Assembly (NCBI RefSeq): GCF_017347585.1
Contig: NZ_AP024480.1
Coordinates: forward strand, 300,001-364,000
Reading direction: 5' to 3'
DNA from: Caldicellulosiruptor diazotrophicus
GTDB taxonomy: Bacteria > Bacillota > Thermoanaerobacteria > Caldicellulosiruptorales > Caldicellulosiruptoraceae
DNA length: 64,000 bases
Positions within the stretch are counted from its first letter, which is position 1; each line of letters opens with the position of its first letter. Under the pieces are notes generated by a model. That model did no database searches. It worked only from the letters and a program-made list of their open reading frames with translations, and was not told the DNA's origin. The translations under genes were made by a program, and so were the position numbers. Of the stretch, positions 55,946-63,258 are shown piece by piece.

Positions 55946-56386
55946 ATGAAGAGTATGCTTAAAAACAAAAAAAGAAGAATAAAGAATAGAGAAATAAATA
56001 ATCTGATTCTTCAATTTCTCAGCAGTAACTCAGGTGTTGCTAAGAAAAAGGATTTGATTGAAAGCTTAGGAAAACATGTTAGCTTGGTTACTATTTACAG
56101 AGGAATAAATAGACTATTAAGAAAAGGGGAAATTATCTCTTTTCAGGTAGGAAAAGACCATTATTTAGCTTTGTTTAAAAAAGATTCAAAAAAGATTCTA
56201 CTTTTTGCCTTTTTAATTTGCGAGAAGTGCAGAAATGTCTATCGGTTAGAATTGGATAAGAAAGATATTGAAAATATAGCTCAGGCAATTGAGGCTTTGT
56301 ATAATTTCAAAAGTGAGTTTGTGATACTTGAATTTCGAGGAATATGTAACCAATTTTCAGTATATACTAAAACAGCAGTCAGTTAA
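55946..56386 (+). CDS. Fur-family regulator with reduced metal sites
   Basis: A 146-residue Fur-like protein. A winged helix with the Fur recognition region VSLVTIYRGINRLLRKGEI is followed by a short dimerisation domain. The first zinc CxxC is present (LICEKCRNVY). The second is reduced to a single Cys (FRGICNQFSVY), and the usual His-rich run before CEKC is replaced by LLFAFL. Metal sensing, if any, must differ from Fur, Zur or PerR. It lies between DUF5320 and NifX-like genes and is the obvious candidate to bind the shared operator sites, but this is inference. Confidence 0.78.
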   Translation: MKSMLKNKKRRIKNREINNLILQFLSSNSGVAKKKDLIESLGKHVSLVTIYRGINRLLRKGEIISFQVGKDHYLALFKKDSKKILLFAFLICEKCRNVYRLELDKKDIENIAQAIEALYNFKSEFVILEFRGICNQFSVYTKTAVS

Positions 56387-56413
56387 ATCTTAAACCAAGT
56401 GGAGGGAAAAAAG

Positions 56414-56806
56414 ATGAAAATAGCAGTAATGATGGCAGGCAATCAGATAAGTCCACATTTTGGGGGAAGTGAAAAGGTTTGTATATATACAGTCGAAAAC
56501 GACAATATTGTAGCTAAGGAGTATTTTAATATGCCAGAGCACAGGGCTGGGCTTTTTGCAAAGTTTATAAAACAAAAAGGAGCAGATGTTGTAATTGCAG
56601 GCTCAATTGGCGAGAGGGCAAGATATATATTCGATAGTCTTGGCATTAGGTATTTCATCGGTGTTTTAGGTTCTCCAGATGAAGCAGTTGAAAAGCTATT
56701 AAAAGGTCAGCTGAAGTCAAATGAAGCACTTGCAAATGAGATCCATAAGCATGAAGAGGGATTGCAACATCATTCGCATGGACATTCACACCATAATAAA
56801 ATCTAA
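56414..56806 (+). CDS. NifX/NifB-like (Fe-Mo cofactor biosynthesis) protein
   Basis: A 130-residue protein of the dinitrogenase iron-molybdenum cofactor family. The ribonuclease-H-like core (KIAVMMAGNQISPHFGGSEKVCIYTVENDNI...AGLFAKFIKQKGADVVIAGSIGERARYIF) is followed by a His-rich tail (HKHEEGLQHHSHGHSHH) with eight His, likely to bind metal. No nitrogenase genes are nearby; such proteins are common with Mrp in anaerobes and may carry metal clusters. The ATG at 56414 follows GGAGGG, so upstream codons are not used. Confidence 0.87.
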   Translation: MKIAVMMAGNQISPHFGGSEKVCIYTVENDNIVAKEYFNMPEHRAGLFAKFIKQKGADVVIAGSIGERARYIFDSLGIRYFIGVLGSPDEAVEKLLKGQLKSNEALANEIHKHEEGLQHHSHGHSHHNKI

Positions 56807-56919
56807 ATACTGGAAAGTATAAATTTGATTTTTTGAATATAGAGATTTGAGTAGCCTTGCTTTTTTGATGTGTGTTATAATCTAATTTAGAAAAACAATG
56901 TTGAAATAACCAGTATTGA

Positions 56920-56948
56920 GGGGCAGGGTTAAAATCCTGCCTTTTTGT
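56920..56948 (+). terminator. Terminator before DUF134 gene
   Basis: GGCAGG (56922-56927) pairs with CCTGCC (56936-56941), followed by TTTTTG. It sits between the NifX-like and DUF134 genes. It may end the first transcript or attenuate the second, since a TATAAT (56876-56881) lies upstream. Confidence 0.7.
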
Positions 56949-56980
56949 TCATAATAATTTGAGAAAAGGAGGCATTTGAC

Positions 56981-57403
56981 TTGCCACGGCCAATAAGATG
57001 CAGAAGAGTAGAATTTCTGCCAAGGTTCAATTACTTTTCACCAAAAGAAGGTTCAAATGATGAAGTGGTTTTAAAAGTAGAGGAGCTTGAAGCAATAAGA
57101 CTTAAAGACTTAGAAGGGCTTATGCAGGAAGAATGTGCACAAAAAATGCAGGTTTCTCGTCAGACATTTCAGCTTGTATTAGAAGAGGCAAGAAAAAAAA
57201 TTGCCGATGCGCTTGTCAACGGCAAAGCTATCAGAATTGAAGGTGGTAACTACGTTTTTGGGAATTGCAAGTATACTTGCTTAAATTGCGGAAAAGTTTT
57301 TGAATCAGAAAAGTGCGAATGCCCAGAATGCCACTCTTCTCATGTTATATGTCACAGAGGGAAAGGAAGAGGACACTGTTTCAGGCACCACGGAGGATGG
57401 TGA
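56981..57403 (+). CDS. DUF134 family DNA-binding-like protein with zinc ribbon
   Basis: A 140-residue protein. The DUF134 core (PRPIRCRRVEFLPRFNYFSP, EEAIRLKDLEGLMQEECAQKMQVSRQTFQLVLEEARKKIADALVNGKAIRIEGG) includes a sigma-region-4-like HTH. The C-terminal zinc-ribbon-like CLNCGKVF...CECPECHSSHVICHRG ends in a His-rich tail. A TTG start follows AAAGGAGG. DUF134 proteins accompany Mrp/NifX genes and are probably regulators. It is a second candidate to bind the shared sites. Confidence 0.86.
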   Translation: MPRPIRCRRVEFLPRFNYFSPKEGSNDEVVLKVEELEAIRLKDLEGLMQEECAQKMQVSRQTFQLVLEEARKKIADALVNGKAIRIEGGNYVFGNCKYTCLNCGKVFESEKCECPECHSSHVICHRGKGRGHCFRHHGGW

Positions 57404-57488
57404 TGATAAATAAAGAAAACTGATAGTATTTTTTAGTAGTTGGGTATAATAAAACCGAAAGACAAATTATTTTTTAAATAATTCCTAC

Positions 57489-57539
57489 TTGACATATAGA
57501 AATAGTAGAGTATAATAAAATTGTATTGGCAAATGCTAA
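57489..57539 (+). promoter_or_regulatory. copA promoter with inverted copy of the shared site
   Basis: TTGACA (57489-57494), 16 bases and TATAAT (57511-57516). Just downstream, TATTGGCAAATGCTAA (57524-57539) is the reverse complement of TTAGCATTTGCCAATA, which matches 15 of 16 bases of the site at 55540-55555. It overlaps the expected transcription start, typical for a repressor. Confidence 0.65.
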
Positions 57540-57556
57540 AAAAGAGGGTGTTACAT

Positions 57557-60016
57557 GTGGAGAAAAAAACTTTGAGTGTAACAGGTATGACATGTGCTTC
57601 GTGTGCAAGGGCAATTGAAAAAAGTGTTAGCAAAGTAGAAGGAGTAAGTAATGCGTCGGTTAACTTTGCCACTGAGAAACTTATTGTTGAGTTTGATGAG
57701 AGCAAAGCCAGCATTGAAAAGATCAAAGAAGCTGTTGAAAGAGCCGGCTATGGTGTTTTGGATGATGTTGAGGAAACTATTAGAGAAGTAACCATTCCTA
57801 TTTCAGGCATGACATGTGCTTCATGTGCAAGAGCAATCGAAAAATCAATTTCAAAGCTCAGTGGAATAAAAGAGGTAAGTGTTAACCTTGCAAGTGAAAA
57901 AGCAAGAGTTGTGTATGATTCATCTCAGGTAAGACTGTCTGAAATAAAAAATGCGATAATAAAAGCCGGATATACGCCACTTGAGATTGAGAAGACATCC
58001 TATGAAGATTCGCATCAAGAGCGAAAACAAAAGGAGATAAATAGTCTTTTTAGAAGGTTTTTCATTGCAAGTGTATTTGCAGTTCCACTTTTATTGATTG
58101 CTATGGCACATGTGGTGGGTCTTCCGCTACCAGAGATAATTCTGCCAGAAAAACATCCTTTGAATTTTGCAATTGTACAAGCGATATTGGAAATTCCAAT
58201 TGTCATTGCAGGGTATAAGTTCTACACGGTAGGCTTTAGCAGGCTTTTTAAGTTTCACCCAAACATGGACTCATTAATTGCAGTTGGGACAGGAGCTGCT
58301 TTTTTTTATGGTCTTTTTGCTATATACCAAATTGCAATGGGTAACTACCAGTATGTAAAGGAGATGTATTTTGAGACTGCAGGTGTAATTATAGCCCTTG
58401 TTCTCCTGGGCAAATACTTAGAAGCAGTTTCCAAAGGCAAAGCCTCAGAAGCCATAAAAAAATTAATGGGACTTGCACCAAAAACTGCAGTGGTTATTCA
58501 AGATGATAATGAAATAGTCATTCCAATAGAAGAGGTTGAAGTAGGCGATATACTCTTAGTAAAGCCCGGGGAAAAGATTCCCGTTGATGGAGAAGTAATT
58601 GAAGGTAGAAGCTTTGTGGATGAATCAATGCTGACAGGTGAAAGCATCCCCGTTGAAAAAACACCTGGAAGCAAGGTTATTGGAGCTACAATAAACAAAA
58701 ATGGTATGCTAAAGATAAAAGCTACAAAGGTCGGCAAGAATACAGTCATTGCGCAGATTATCAAGCTGGTTGAGGACGCTCAAAGCTCTAAAGCACCAAT
58801 CGCAAGGTTGGCAGATGTAATCTCAGGGTATTTTGTACCAGTTGTCATTCTCATTGCTGTAATCTCAGCCCTTGCGTGGTACTTTGCTGGCAGTTCATTT
58901 ATTTTCGCTTTGAGAATATTTATTACCGTCTTAGTTATCGCATGCCCGTGCGCTTTGGGCCTTGCAACACCAACTGCTATTATGGTTGGAACAGGAAAAG
59001 GCGCAGAACATGGAATTTTGATAAAAAGTGGTGACGCATTAGAAACCTTGCACAAGATTACAATGGTTGTTTTTGACAAAACAGGAACAATCACTGAAGG
59101 TAAGCCAAAAGTAACTGACATAATTCCGGCAAATGGGTGGGAAAGCGAAAGACTGTTGCAAATAGTAGCGTCAGCAGAAAGGCTCTCTGAACATCCTTTA
59201 GGTGAAGCCATAGTTGCTGCAGCAAAGGAAAAGAATCTGCAACTTTTTGAAGCAAGTCAGTTTGAAGCAATTTCAGGGCATGGAATAGAGGCAGTGGTAG
59301 ATGGACAAACAATTCTTGTTGGTAATGAAAAACTTATGAAAGATAAAGGGATTGAGATAGATTTCTTACTTGATGTAGAAAAGCTTTCACAGCAGGCAAA
59401 GACACCTATGTTTGTAGCGCAGAATGGAAAGTTTGCTGGCATAATAGCAGTATCAGATGTGGTAAAGCCAAATGCTAAGCGGGCAATTGAGCTTTTGCAT
59501 AAAATGGGTATTAGCGTTGCAATGATTACAGGGGATAATAGCAAAACAGCAAAAGCAATTGCAAAGCAGGTTGGAATAGATAGGGTTTTAGCGGAGGTCT
59601 TGCCACAGGACAAGGCAAATGAAGTGAAAAAACTTCAGGGAGAAGGTAAAAAGGTTGCGATGGTGGGCGATGGGATCAACGACGCACCAGCTTTAGCTCA
59701 AGCTGATGTTGGTATAGCAATTGGGTCTGGAACAGATGTTGCAGCAGAAGCTGCTGATGTGGTTCTTATGAAAAATGATATATTGGACGTTGTAAATGCA
59801 ATACTGCTTAGCAAAAAGACAATACAGAACATCAAACAGAATCTATTCTGGGCATTTTTCTACAACACATTGGGCATTCCGATTGCAGCAGGTGTTTTGC
59901 ACACATTTGGTGGTCCACTTTTGAATCCAATTATAGCGGCTTTTGCTATGGCGTTTTCTTCAGTCTCTGTGGTTTCAAACGCTCTGAGGCTAAAAAGATT
60001 TAAACCTGTAAATTAA
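57557..60016 (+). CDS. copA: Copper-translocating P1B-type ATPase
   Basis: An ~819-residue membrane pump. Two N-terminal heavy-metal domains with GMTCASCAR (both copies) precede about eight spans. The actuator motif is TGES, the metal site CPCALG, the phosphorylation Asp DKTGTITEG, the HP nucleotide motif SEHPLG and the hinge GDGINDAPA, all intact. CPC and the double CxxC suggest Cu(I) export. The GTG at 57557 follows AAAGAGGGTG; upstream frame residues are leader. CopZ follows after 40 bases. Confidence 0.96.
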   Translation: MEKKTLSVTGMTCASCARAIEKSVSKVEGVSNASVNFATEKLIVEFDESKASIEKIKEAVERAGYGVLDDVEETIREVTIPISGMTCASCARAIEKSISKLSGIKEVSVNLASEKARVVYDSSQVRLSEIKNAIIKAGYTPLEIEKTSYEDSHQERKQKEINSLFRRFFIASVFAVPLLLIAMAHVVGLPLPEIILPEKHPLNFAIVQAILEIPIVIAGYKFYTVGFSRLFKFHPNMDSLIAVGTGAAFFYGLFAIYQIAMGNYQYVKEMYFETAGVIIALVLLGKYLEAVSKGKASEAIKKLMGLAPKTAVVIQDDNEIVIPIEEVEVGDILLVKPGEKIPVDGEVIEGRSFVDESMLTGESIPVEKTPGSKVIGATINKNGMLKIKATKVGKNTVIAQIIKLVEDAQSSKAPIARLADVISGYFVPVVILIAVISALAWYFAGSSFIFALRIFITVLVIACPCALGLATPTAIMVGTGKGAEHGILIKSGDALETLHKITMVVFDKTGTITEGKPKVTDIIPANGWESERLLQIVASAERLSEHPLGEAIVAAAKEKNLQLFEASQFEAISGHGIEAVVDGQTILVGNEKLMKDKGIEIDFLLDVEKLSQQAKTPMFVAQNGKFAGIIAVSDVVKPNAKRAIELLHKMGISVAMITGDNSKTAKAIAKQVGIDRVLAEVLPQDKANEVKKLQGEGKKVAMVGDGINDAPALAQADVGIAIGSGTDVAAEAADVVLMKNDILDVVNAILLSKKTIQNIKQNLFWAFFYNTLGIPIAAGVLHTFGGPLLNPIIAAFAMAFSSVSVVSNALRLKRFKPVN

Positions 60017-60056
60017 AATTTATATAAAATAATTAAAAGAAAGGATGGATTTTGAA

Positions 60057-60266
60057 ATGACAAAGAAAATTTATATTAAAGGCATGACTTGCGACCACTG
60101 CGTAAGAAGAGTGGAAAACAGCCTAAAAGCCATAGAAGGTGTAACCTCTGTCAAGGTTTATCTGCAGGGCAAAGTTGCAACTGTTGAGCTAAGTAAAGAT
60201 GTAAAAGATGAAGAGTTTGTTCGAGCAATTGATGATGCAGGGTATGAGGTTGTGAGAATTGAATAG
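60057..60266 (+). CDS. copZ: Copper chaperone CopZ
   Basis: A 69-residue heavy-metal-associated protein with the ferredoxin-like fold and metal motif GMTCDHCVRRVENSL (CxxC with an internal His, common in CopZ). The ATG at 60057 is chosen with AGAAAGGA upstream; an in-frame ATG at 60045 overlaps that site. It should deliver Cu(I) to CopA, whose gene lies directly upstream. A terminator follows. Confidence 0.94.
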   Translation: MTKKIYIKGMTCDHCVRRVENSLKAIEGVTSVKVYLQGKVATVELSKDVKDEEFVRAIDDAGYEVVRIE

Positions 60267-60289
60267 GAATATATTGTAAAAGTAAAAAC

Positions 60290-60340
60290 AGGGCTGGGTA
60301 ATCAAATCCTCATGGTATTACCCAGCCCTAAATTTTTCTC
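60290..60340. terminator. Convergent terminator after copZ
   Basis: GGGCTGGGTAAT (60291-60302) pairs with ATTACCCAGCCC (60317-60328), followed by AATTTTTCTCTTTTT. It separates copZ from the convergent transporter gene. Confidence 0.86.
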
Positions 60341-60359
60341 TTTTTAATGGAGCCTTCTT

Positions 60360-61427
60360 TTATATTACGAACAAAATAACATAAAAGGTTGTCAATAAAA
60401 CCAGACCTATAGGAAAACCAAATTTAACCCATTCTTTGCTCTTTATTTCGAGTTTATTTGCCGCAATAATATTTGGAATGTTTCCTTGAATGAGCATTCC
60501 ACCACTTGCTAAGAGACTGATAAGAATAGCAGTTACTTGGCTTGAGGTAAGTTTTGGGCTGATTATAGCAGCTGCAACTGTTGCATTATCTAAAACGGCA
60601 GATATAGTATTAAGCCAAAATAATAACTTGTCACCAAGCTTTACAATGTATTTGTCTATAAACGGTTTAAATCCATTTCCTAAGATCTCTAATGCCACTA
60701 TAAACAAAAATATTTTACCTGCTCTTATCACTACATCTTTGTGTGTTTCAACTTCTTTTATATGCTGATCTTCTATTTCAAAATACTTTCTGTCTTCTTC
60801 AGACATCTCTTCTTTTCTGTAAAAGAATTTTTTTTCTCTTTTAGCAATAAAGCTTCCAAGTAAAGCCATGACAAGTATCACAGGTATAATATAGTGACCC
60901 ACAAGACGAAGGAGATAAGCAAAATCCTCTTTCAATATACTTACAACAATTGTAGAAAGAGGTTCGCCAATTGGTGTTAGCGCAGCGCCAAAGCCAATTG
61001 CGTAGCACCCAGCAATTGCAACTTTTGATTTTGATGAATGTCTCAAAGGTAGCAGATGTAATATTTCTACCATTATCAGTGTTGCAACAATAGCAGTAAT
61101 TACGCTTGAGAAAAGTCCCAAGATTAACAAAACCAAAAATATAAAGATTTCAAGGTTTATCTTGCTAAGTAAAAGGTTAATAGCATTTTTAAGCTTGTTA
61201 ACCGAGAGATTAAAGAAAAAGCCCATTATTAAAACTACTGCAGTGACAACATAGAGAAGATAATTTGAGAGAATATGTCCAATCAAATGCACAGATAAAG
61301 TTCTTGAAACGATTGTTGCCAAAATTCCCATGAAAAAAAGAAAAATTTCTAAATTGTGCTCCACCTTTTTAAACACGAATGGCAAAATGAAAACAAGAGC
61401 TAAGATTAATATCAGCAAAAAGTCCAT
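60360..61427 (-). CDS. DUF1646-family cation transporter (putative)
   Basis: A 355-residue integral membrane protein with about ten spans, matching the DUF1646 group of ion-transporter-superfamily proteins (FGAALTPIGEPLSTIVVSIL and NTISAVLDNATVAAAIISP are distinctive, with GGMLIQGNIPNIIAANKL near the end). Resemblance to NhaD/ArsB-type antiporters suggests Na+/H+ or anion exchange; the substrate is not shown. The ATG at 61427 follows GAGGAG. The longer reading frame upstream overlaps hepT and is rejected. It follows the TA pair after 4 bases. Confidence 0.82.
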   Translation of the reverse strand: MDFLLILILALVFILPFVFKKVEHNLEIFLFFMGILATIVSRTLSVHLIGHILSNYLLYVVTAVVLIMGFFFNLSVNKLKNAINLLLSKINLEIFIFLVLLILGLFSSVITAIVATLIMVEILHLLPLRHSSKSKVAIAGCYAIGFGAALTPIGEPLSTIVVSILKEDFAYLLRLVGHYIIPVILVMALLGSFIAKREKKFFYRKEEMSEEDRKYFEIEDQHIKEVETHKDVVIRAGKIFLFIVALEILGNGFKPFIDKYIVKLGDKLLFWLNTISAVLDNATVAAAIISPKLTSSQVTAILISLLASGGMLIQGNIPNIIAANKLEIKSKEWVKFGFPIGLVLLTTFYVILFVI

Positions 61428-61431
61428 GTCA

Positions 61432-61866
61432 TCACTCCTCATTAAAAATTTTGCTTGAAATCTCATTCCAAAACAGTTCAAAATCACCAAGATTGTTTTG
61501 GAGGATTTCATATAAAGTTTGGTTGTCTACCTCAAGATACAAATGAACAATTCTGTTTCTAAATTTCACCATTCGGATTAATTTTTCTGCTAAATTAGTT
61601 GAAATATAACTATTTTCAAGCAAAATTTTGATGGTATCAGAATAACTTGAAGGCTTACCTAATTTTTTTCTTGAAACGATATGATTGCATATATCAATAA
61701 TAGCTTCAATTGATGTTTGTAATAGATACTTACAACTTGTGATATTCCTAAAATCAGCAATGAAATCTTGGTAAATTAATTTTTTGAGCTGTTCAAGTTT
61801 TGATAAACATTCTCTGATATATTTCATTTTCAAGGAAATTTTGTCTAAGTCAAGGTTGTTTTGCAT
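61432..61866 (-). CDS. hepT: HepT toxin (HEPN domain RNase)
   Basis: A 144-residue HEPN-fold toxin (DUF86). It is mostly helical with the catalytic motif RNRIVHLY (R-x4-6-H-x-Y) near the C-terminal third. HepT cleaves RNA and is silenced when MntA attaches AMP to the motif Tyr. The ATG at 61866 lies inside the end of mntA (17-base overlap), the known gene order. Both motifs look intact, so the pair is probably active, unlike the other TA loci here. Confidence 0.88.
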   Translation of the reverse strand: MQNNLDLDKISLKMKYIRECLSKLEQLKKLIYQDFIADFRNITSCKYLLQTSIEAIIDICNHIVSRKKLGKPSSYSDTIKILLENSYISTNLAEKLIRMVKFRNRIVHLYLEVDNQTLYEILQNNLGDFELFWNEISSKIFNEE

Positions 61867-62290
61867 GATTACTCGACTCCTTTGATAGTGAAGCTTTAAA
61901 ATCTTCCCAAAAAGCCTTGTAGAAATATTCATGGTCTTGATATAGGTCTAAAACCTGCTCTTCAAAATCTGCAACTTTTTTAAAATCTCTTTCAAAAATT
62001 TGTCTTCCTTCACTGATTGTTTTAAACTGCAAAGTAAGTGGTGCCTTATTTAAGTTGACGATGTCAACCATATCAGTTTCAAGTATTTCACAAATTTTAA
62101 TTTCAATGTCAATCTCTTCGAAAATGCTCATATCTTTGTCAAATAGAATTGCCAAATCTATGTCACTGTCTTCTGTTTGAAATTCTGTTCCATATGAGCC
62201 TATTATCCATACACCCAGTATTTCAGGTGTTGAGCTAAAATATTCAATTAGTTTTGGCAATTTTGATTCTACGTTCAACACAGAAAACAC
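61850..62290 (-). CDS. mntA: MntA antitoxin (minimal nucleotidyltransferase)
   Basis: A 146-residue nucleotidyltransferase-fold protein with the motif GSYGTEFQTEDSDIDLAILF (GS-x10-DxD) and a third acidic strand DMVDIVNLN. It adds AMP to the HepT Tyr, neutralising the toxin. A GTG start follows AAAGAGG at short spacing. It is encoded before and overlaps hepT. The C-terminal region continues into a helical tail ending NHAKQP. The 218-base stretch upstream to 62508 shows nothing else I can name. Confidence 0.88.
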   Translation of the reverse strand: MFSVLNVESKLPKLIEYFSSTPEILGVWIIGSYGTEFQTEDSDIDLAILFDKDMSIFEEIDIEIKICEILETDMVDIVNLNKAPLTLQFKTISEGRQIFERDFKKVADFEEQVLDLYQDHEYFYKAFWEDFKASLSKESSNHAKQP

Positions 62291-62508
62291 CAGCCTCTTT
62301 AGAAACTCTAATTAATCTTATCATGAAACAAATTGAAAAATCAATAATATTATGTTCAGTTTGATTTTCAGTTGTTTATGTTGTTACAAAGCTAATGGAT
62401 GTGGTATAATTAAAATAACAGAGATGGCTATAAGCTTTTAGAGGTGTAAATAGAGGATTTCAAAGAAAAAAGTAAGTTTTCATAGTGCAGATAATAGTAT
62501 AGCAGGAA

Positions 62509-62706
62509 ATGAAAGTAAAGATAGAACTTATTGAAAATATACCTGTTACTTTTTATGCTCCTGAATTGAAAAAAGAGTTAGATGAATGGGCAGAGACCGC
62601 TAAAATTTGCCTCGATGATGAACTTATGAATAGATTAAAAGAAGCAGAAAATGAATTTAAAACAGGTGGCAGTCTTAGATGGGAACATCCAACAAATTCA
62701 ATATAA
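62509..62706 (+). CDS. Small antitoxin-like protein upstream of RelE remnant
   Basis: A 65-residue acidic protein (VKIELIENIPVTFYAPELKKELDEWAETAKICLDDELMNRLKEAENEFKTGGSLRWEH) that I cannot assign to a named family. Its position just before and overlapping a RelE-type frame by 28 bases, and the helical middle, suggest a RelB-type antitoxin. A weak AGGA lies 1-4 bases before the ATG. Its toxin is broken, so it would have no partner here. Confidence 0.62.
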   Translation: MKVKIELIENIPVTFYAPELKKELDEWAETAKICLDDELMNRLKEAENEFKTGGSLRWEHPTNSI

Positions 62707-62916
62707 TATTTTCTAAAGAAGCATATAAGTATTTGCAGAAATTGCCACAAAATATTAGACTCTCTTTCTTCTTCCAAAATTATAAGACTACATGGGAAGT
62801 TAAAAGGTTTTTACAGATACAAAGAAGGTGCTCTCAGGATAATATATAGGGTAGAGAAAGATAGACTTATAATTTATGTCTATGATATTGGACCGAGAGG
62901 AGACATATATAAATAA
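62679..62916 (+). pseudogene. RelE-family toxin with internal deletion and frameshift
   Basis: From the ATG at 62679 one frame gives NKFNIIFSKEAYKYLQKLPQNIRLSFF, the RelE N-terminus. A second frame then gives LHGKLKGFYRYKEGALRIIYRVEKDRLIIYVYDIGPRGDIYK and a stop at 62914-62916, the RelE C-terminus with its basic and Tyr residues. About 15-20 middle residues are missing and the halves are out of frame. The breakpoint is near 62765-62785. Confidence 0.82.
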
Positions 62917-62964
62917 GTTTTTGTACCAGAAAAAATAAAGTAAAGATAGTCTTGTACTCCTTTT

Positions 62965-63096
62965 GAAAAGCTGAATTCCCAAGTGAACCTTGGGATACGG
63001 GGGACCCAATTTTTCTTGGGGTGAATCAGAAGCCAAAAGCTTCTGTAGGGCTAACCCTTTCGGCCCGAACCCGTCAGCTAACCTCGGAAGCTTTGA
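62965..63096 (+). promoter_or_regulatory. c-di-AMP riboswitch (ydaO/yuaA type)
   Basis: The order of conserved blocks matches the ydaO aptamer. They are GAATTCCCAAG...CTTGGGATACGGGGGACCCAATTTTT, then GGGGTGAATC, a variable stem AGAAGC-CAAAA-GCTTCT and GTAGGGCTAACCC. GGCCCGAACCCGTCAGCTAACCTCGG follows. AAAGC and GCTTT close P1. It lies 160 bases before the aminomutase start with a terminator between, so c-di-AMP is expected to turn the gene off. Confidence 0.9.
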
Positions 63097-63165
63097 AAGG
63101 GGAGGCAAAAGGAGTTTTTTTATGCCTTTTTTGAAAAAGGAAGGTATTCCTTTGCCTTTGATTTC

Positions 63166-63213
63166 AAAGCAGCCAAATTCCGAGGTTATGGAGTTTGGCT
63201 GCTTTTATTTTTG
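63166..63213 (+). terminator. Riboswitch-controlled terminator
   Basis: AAAGCAGCCAAA and TTTGGCTGCTTT form a 12-bp stem with further TCC/GGA pairing around GAGGTTAT, and TTTATTTTT follows. It is the likely off-state of the c-di-AMP switch. Confidence 0.85.
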
Positions 63214-63258
63214 CTGATAAGCCTGTGTGTCAAGATTTTGAAAGGAGGTATCTAGCAA

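Noticed and set aside
56414-56806. Nitrogenase-related function for the NifX-like gene
   Set aside because: No nif structural or NifB genes are in the window; such proteins occur widely beside Mrp in anaerobes without nitrogen fixation.
61428-61511. 28-residue extension of the DUF1646 transporter
   Set aside because: It overlaps the 3' end of hepT and the true ATG at 61427 has a clear GAGGAG site.
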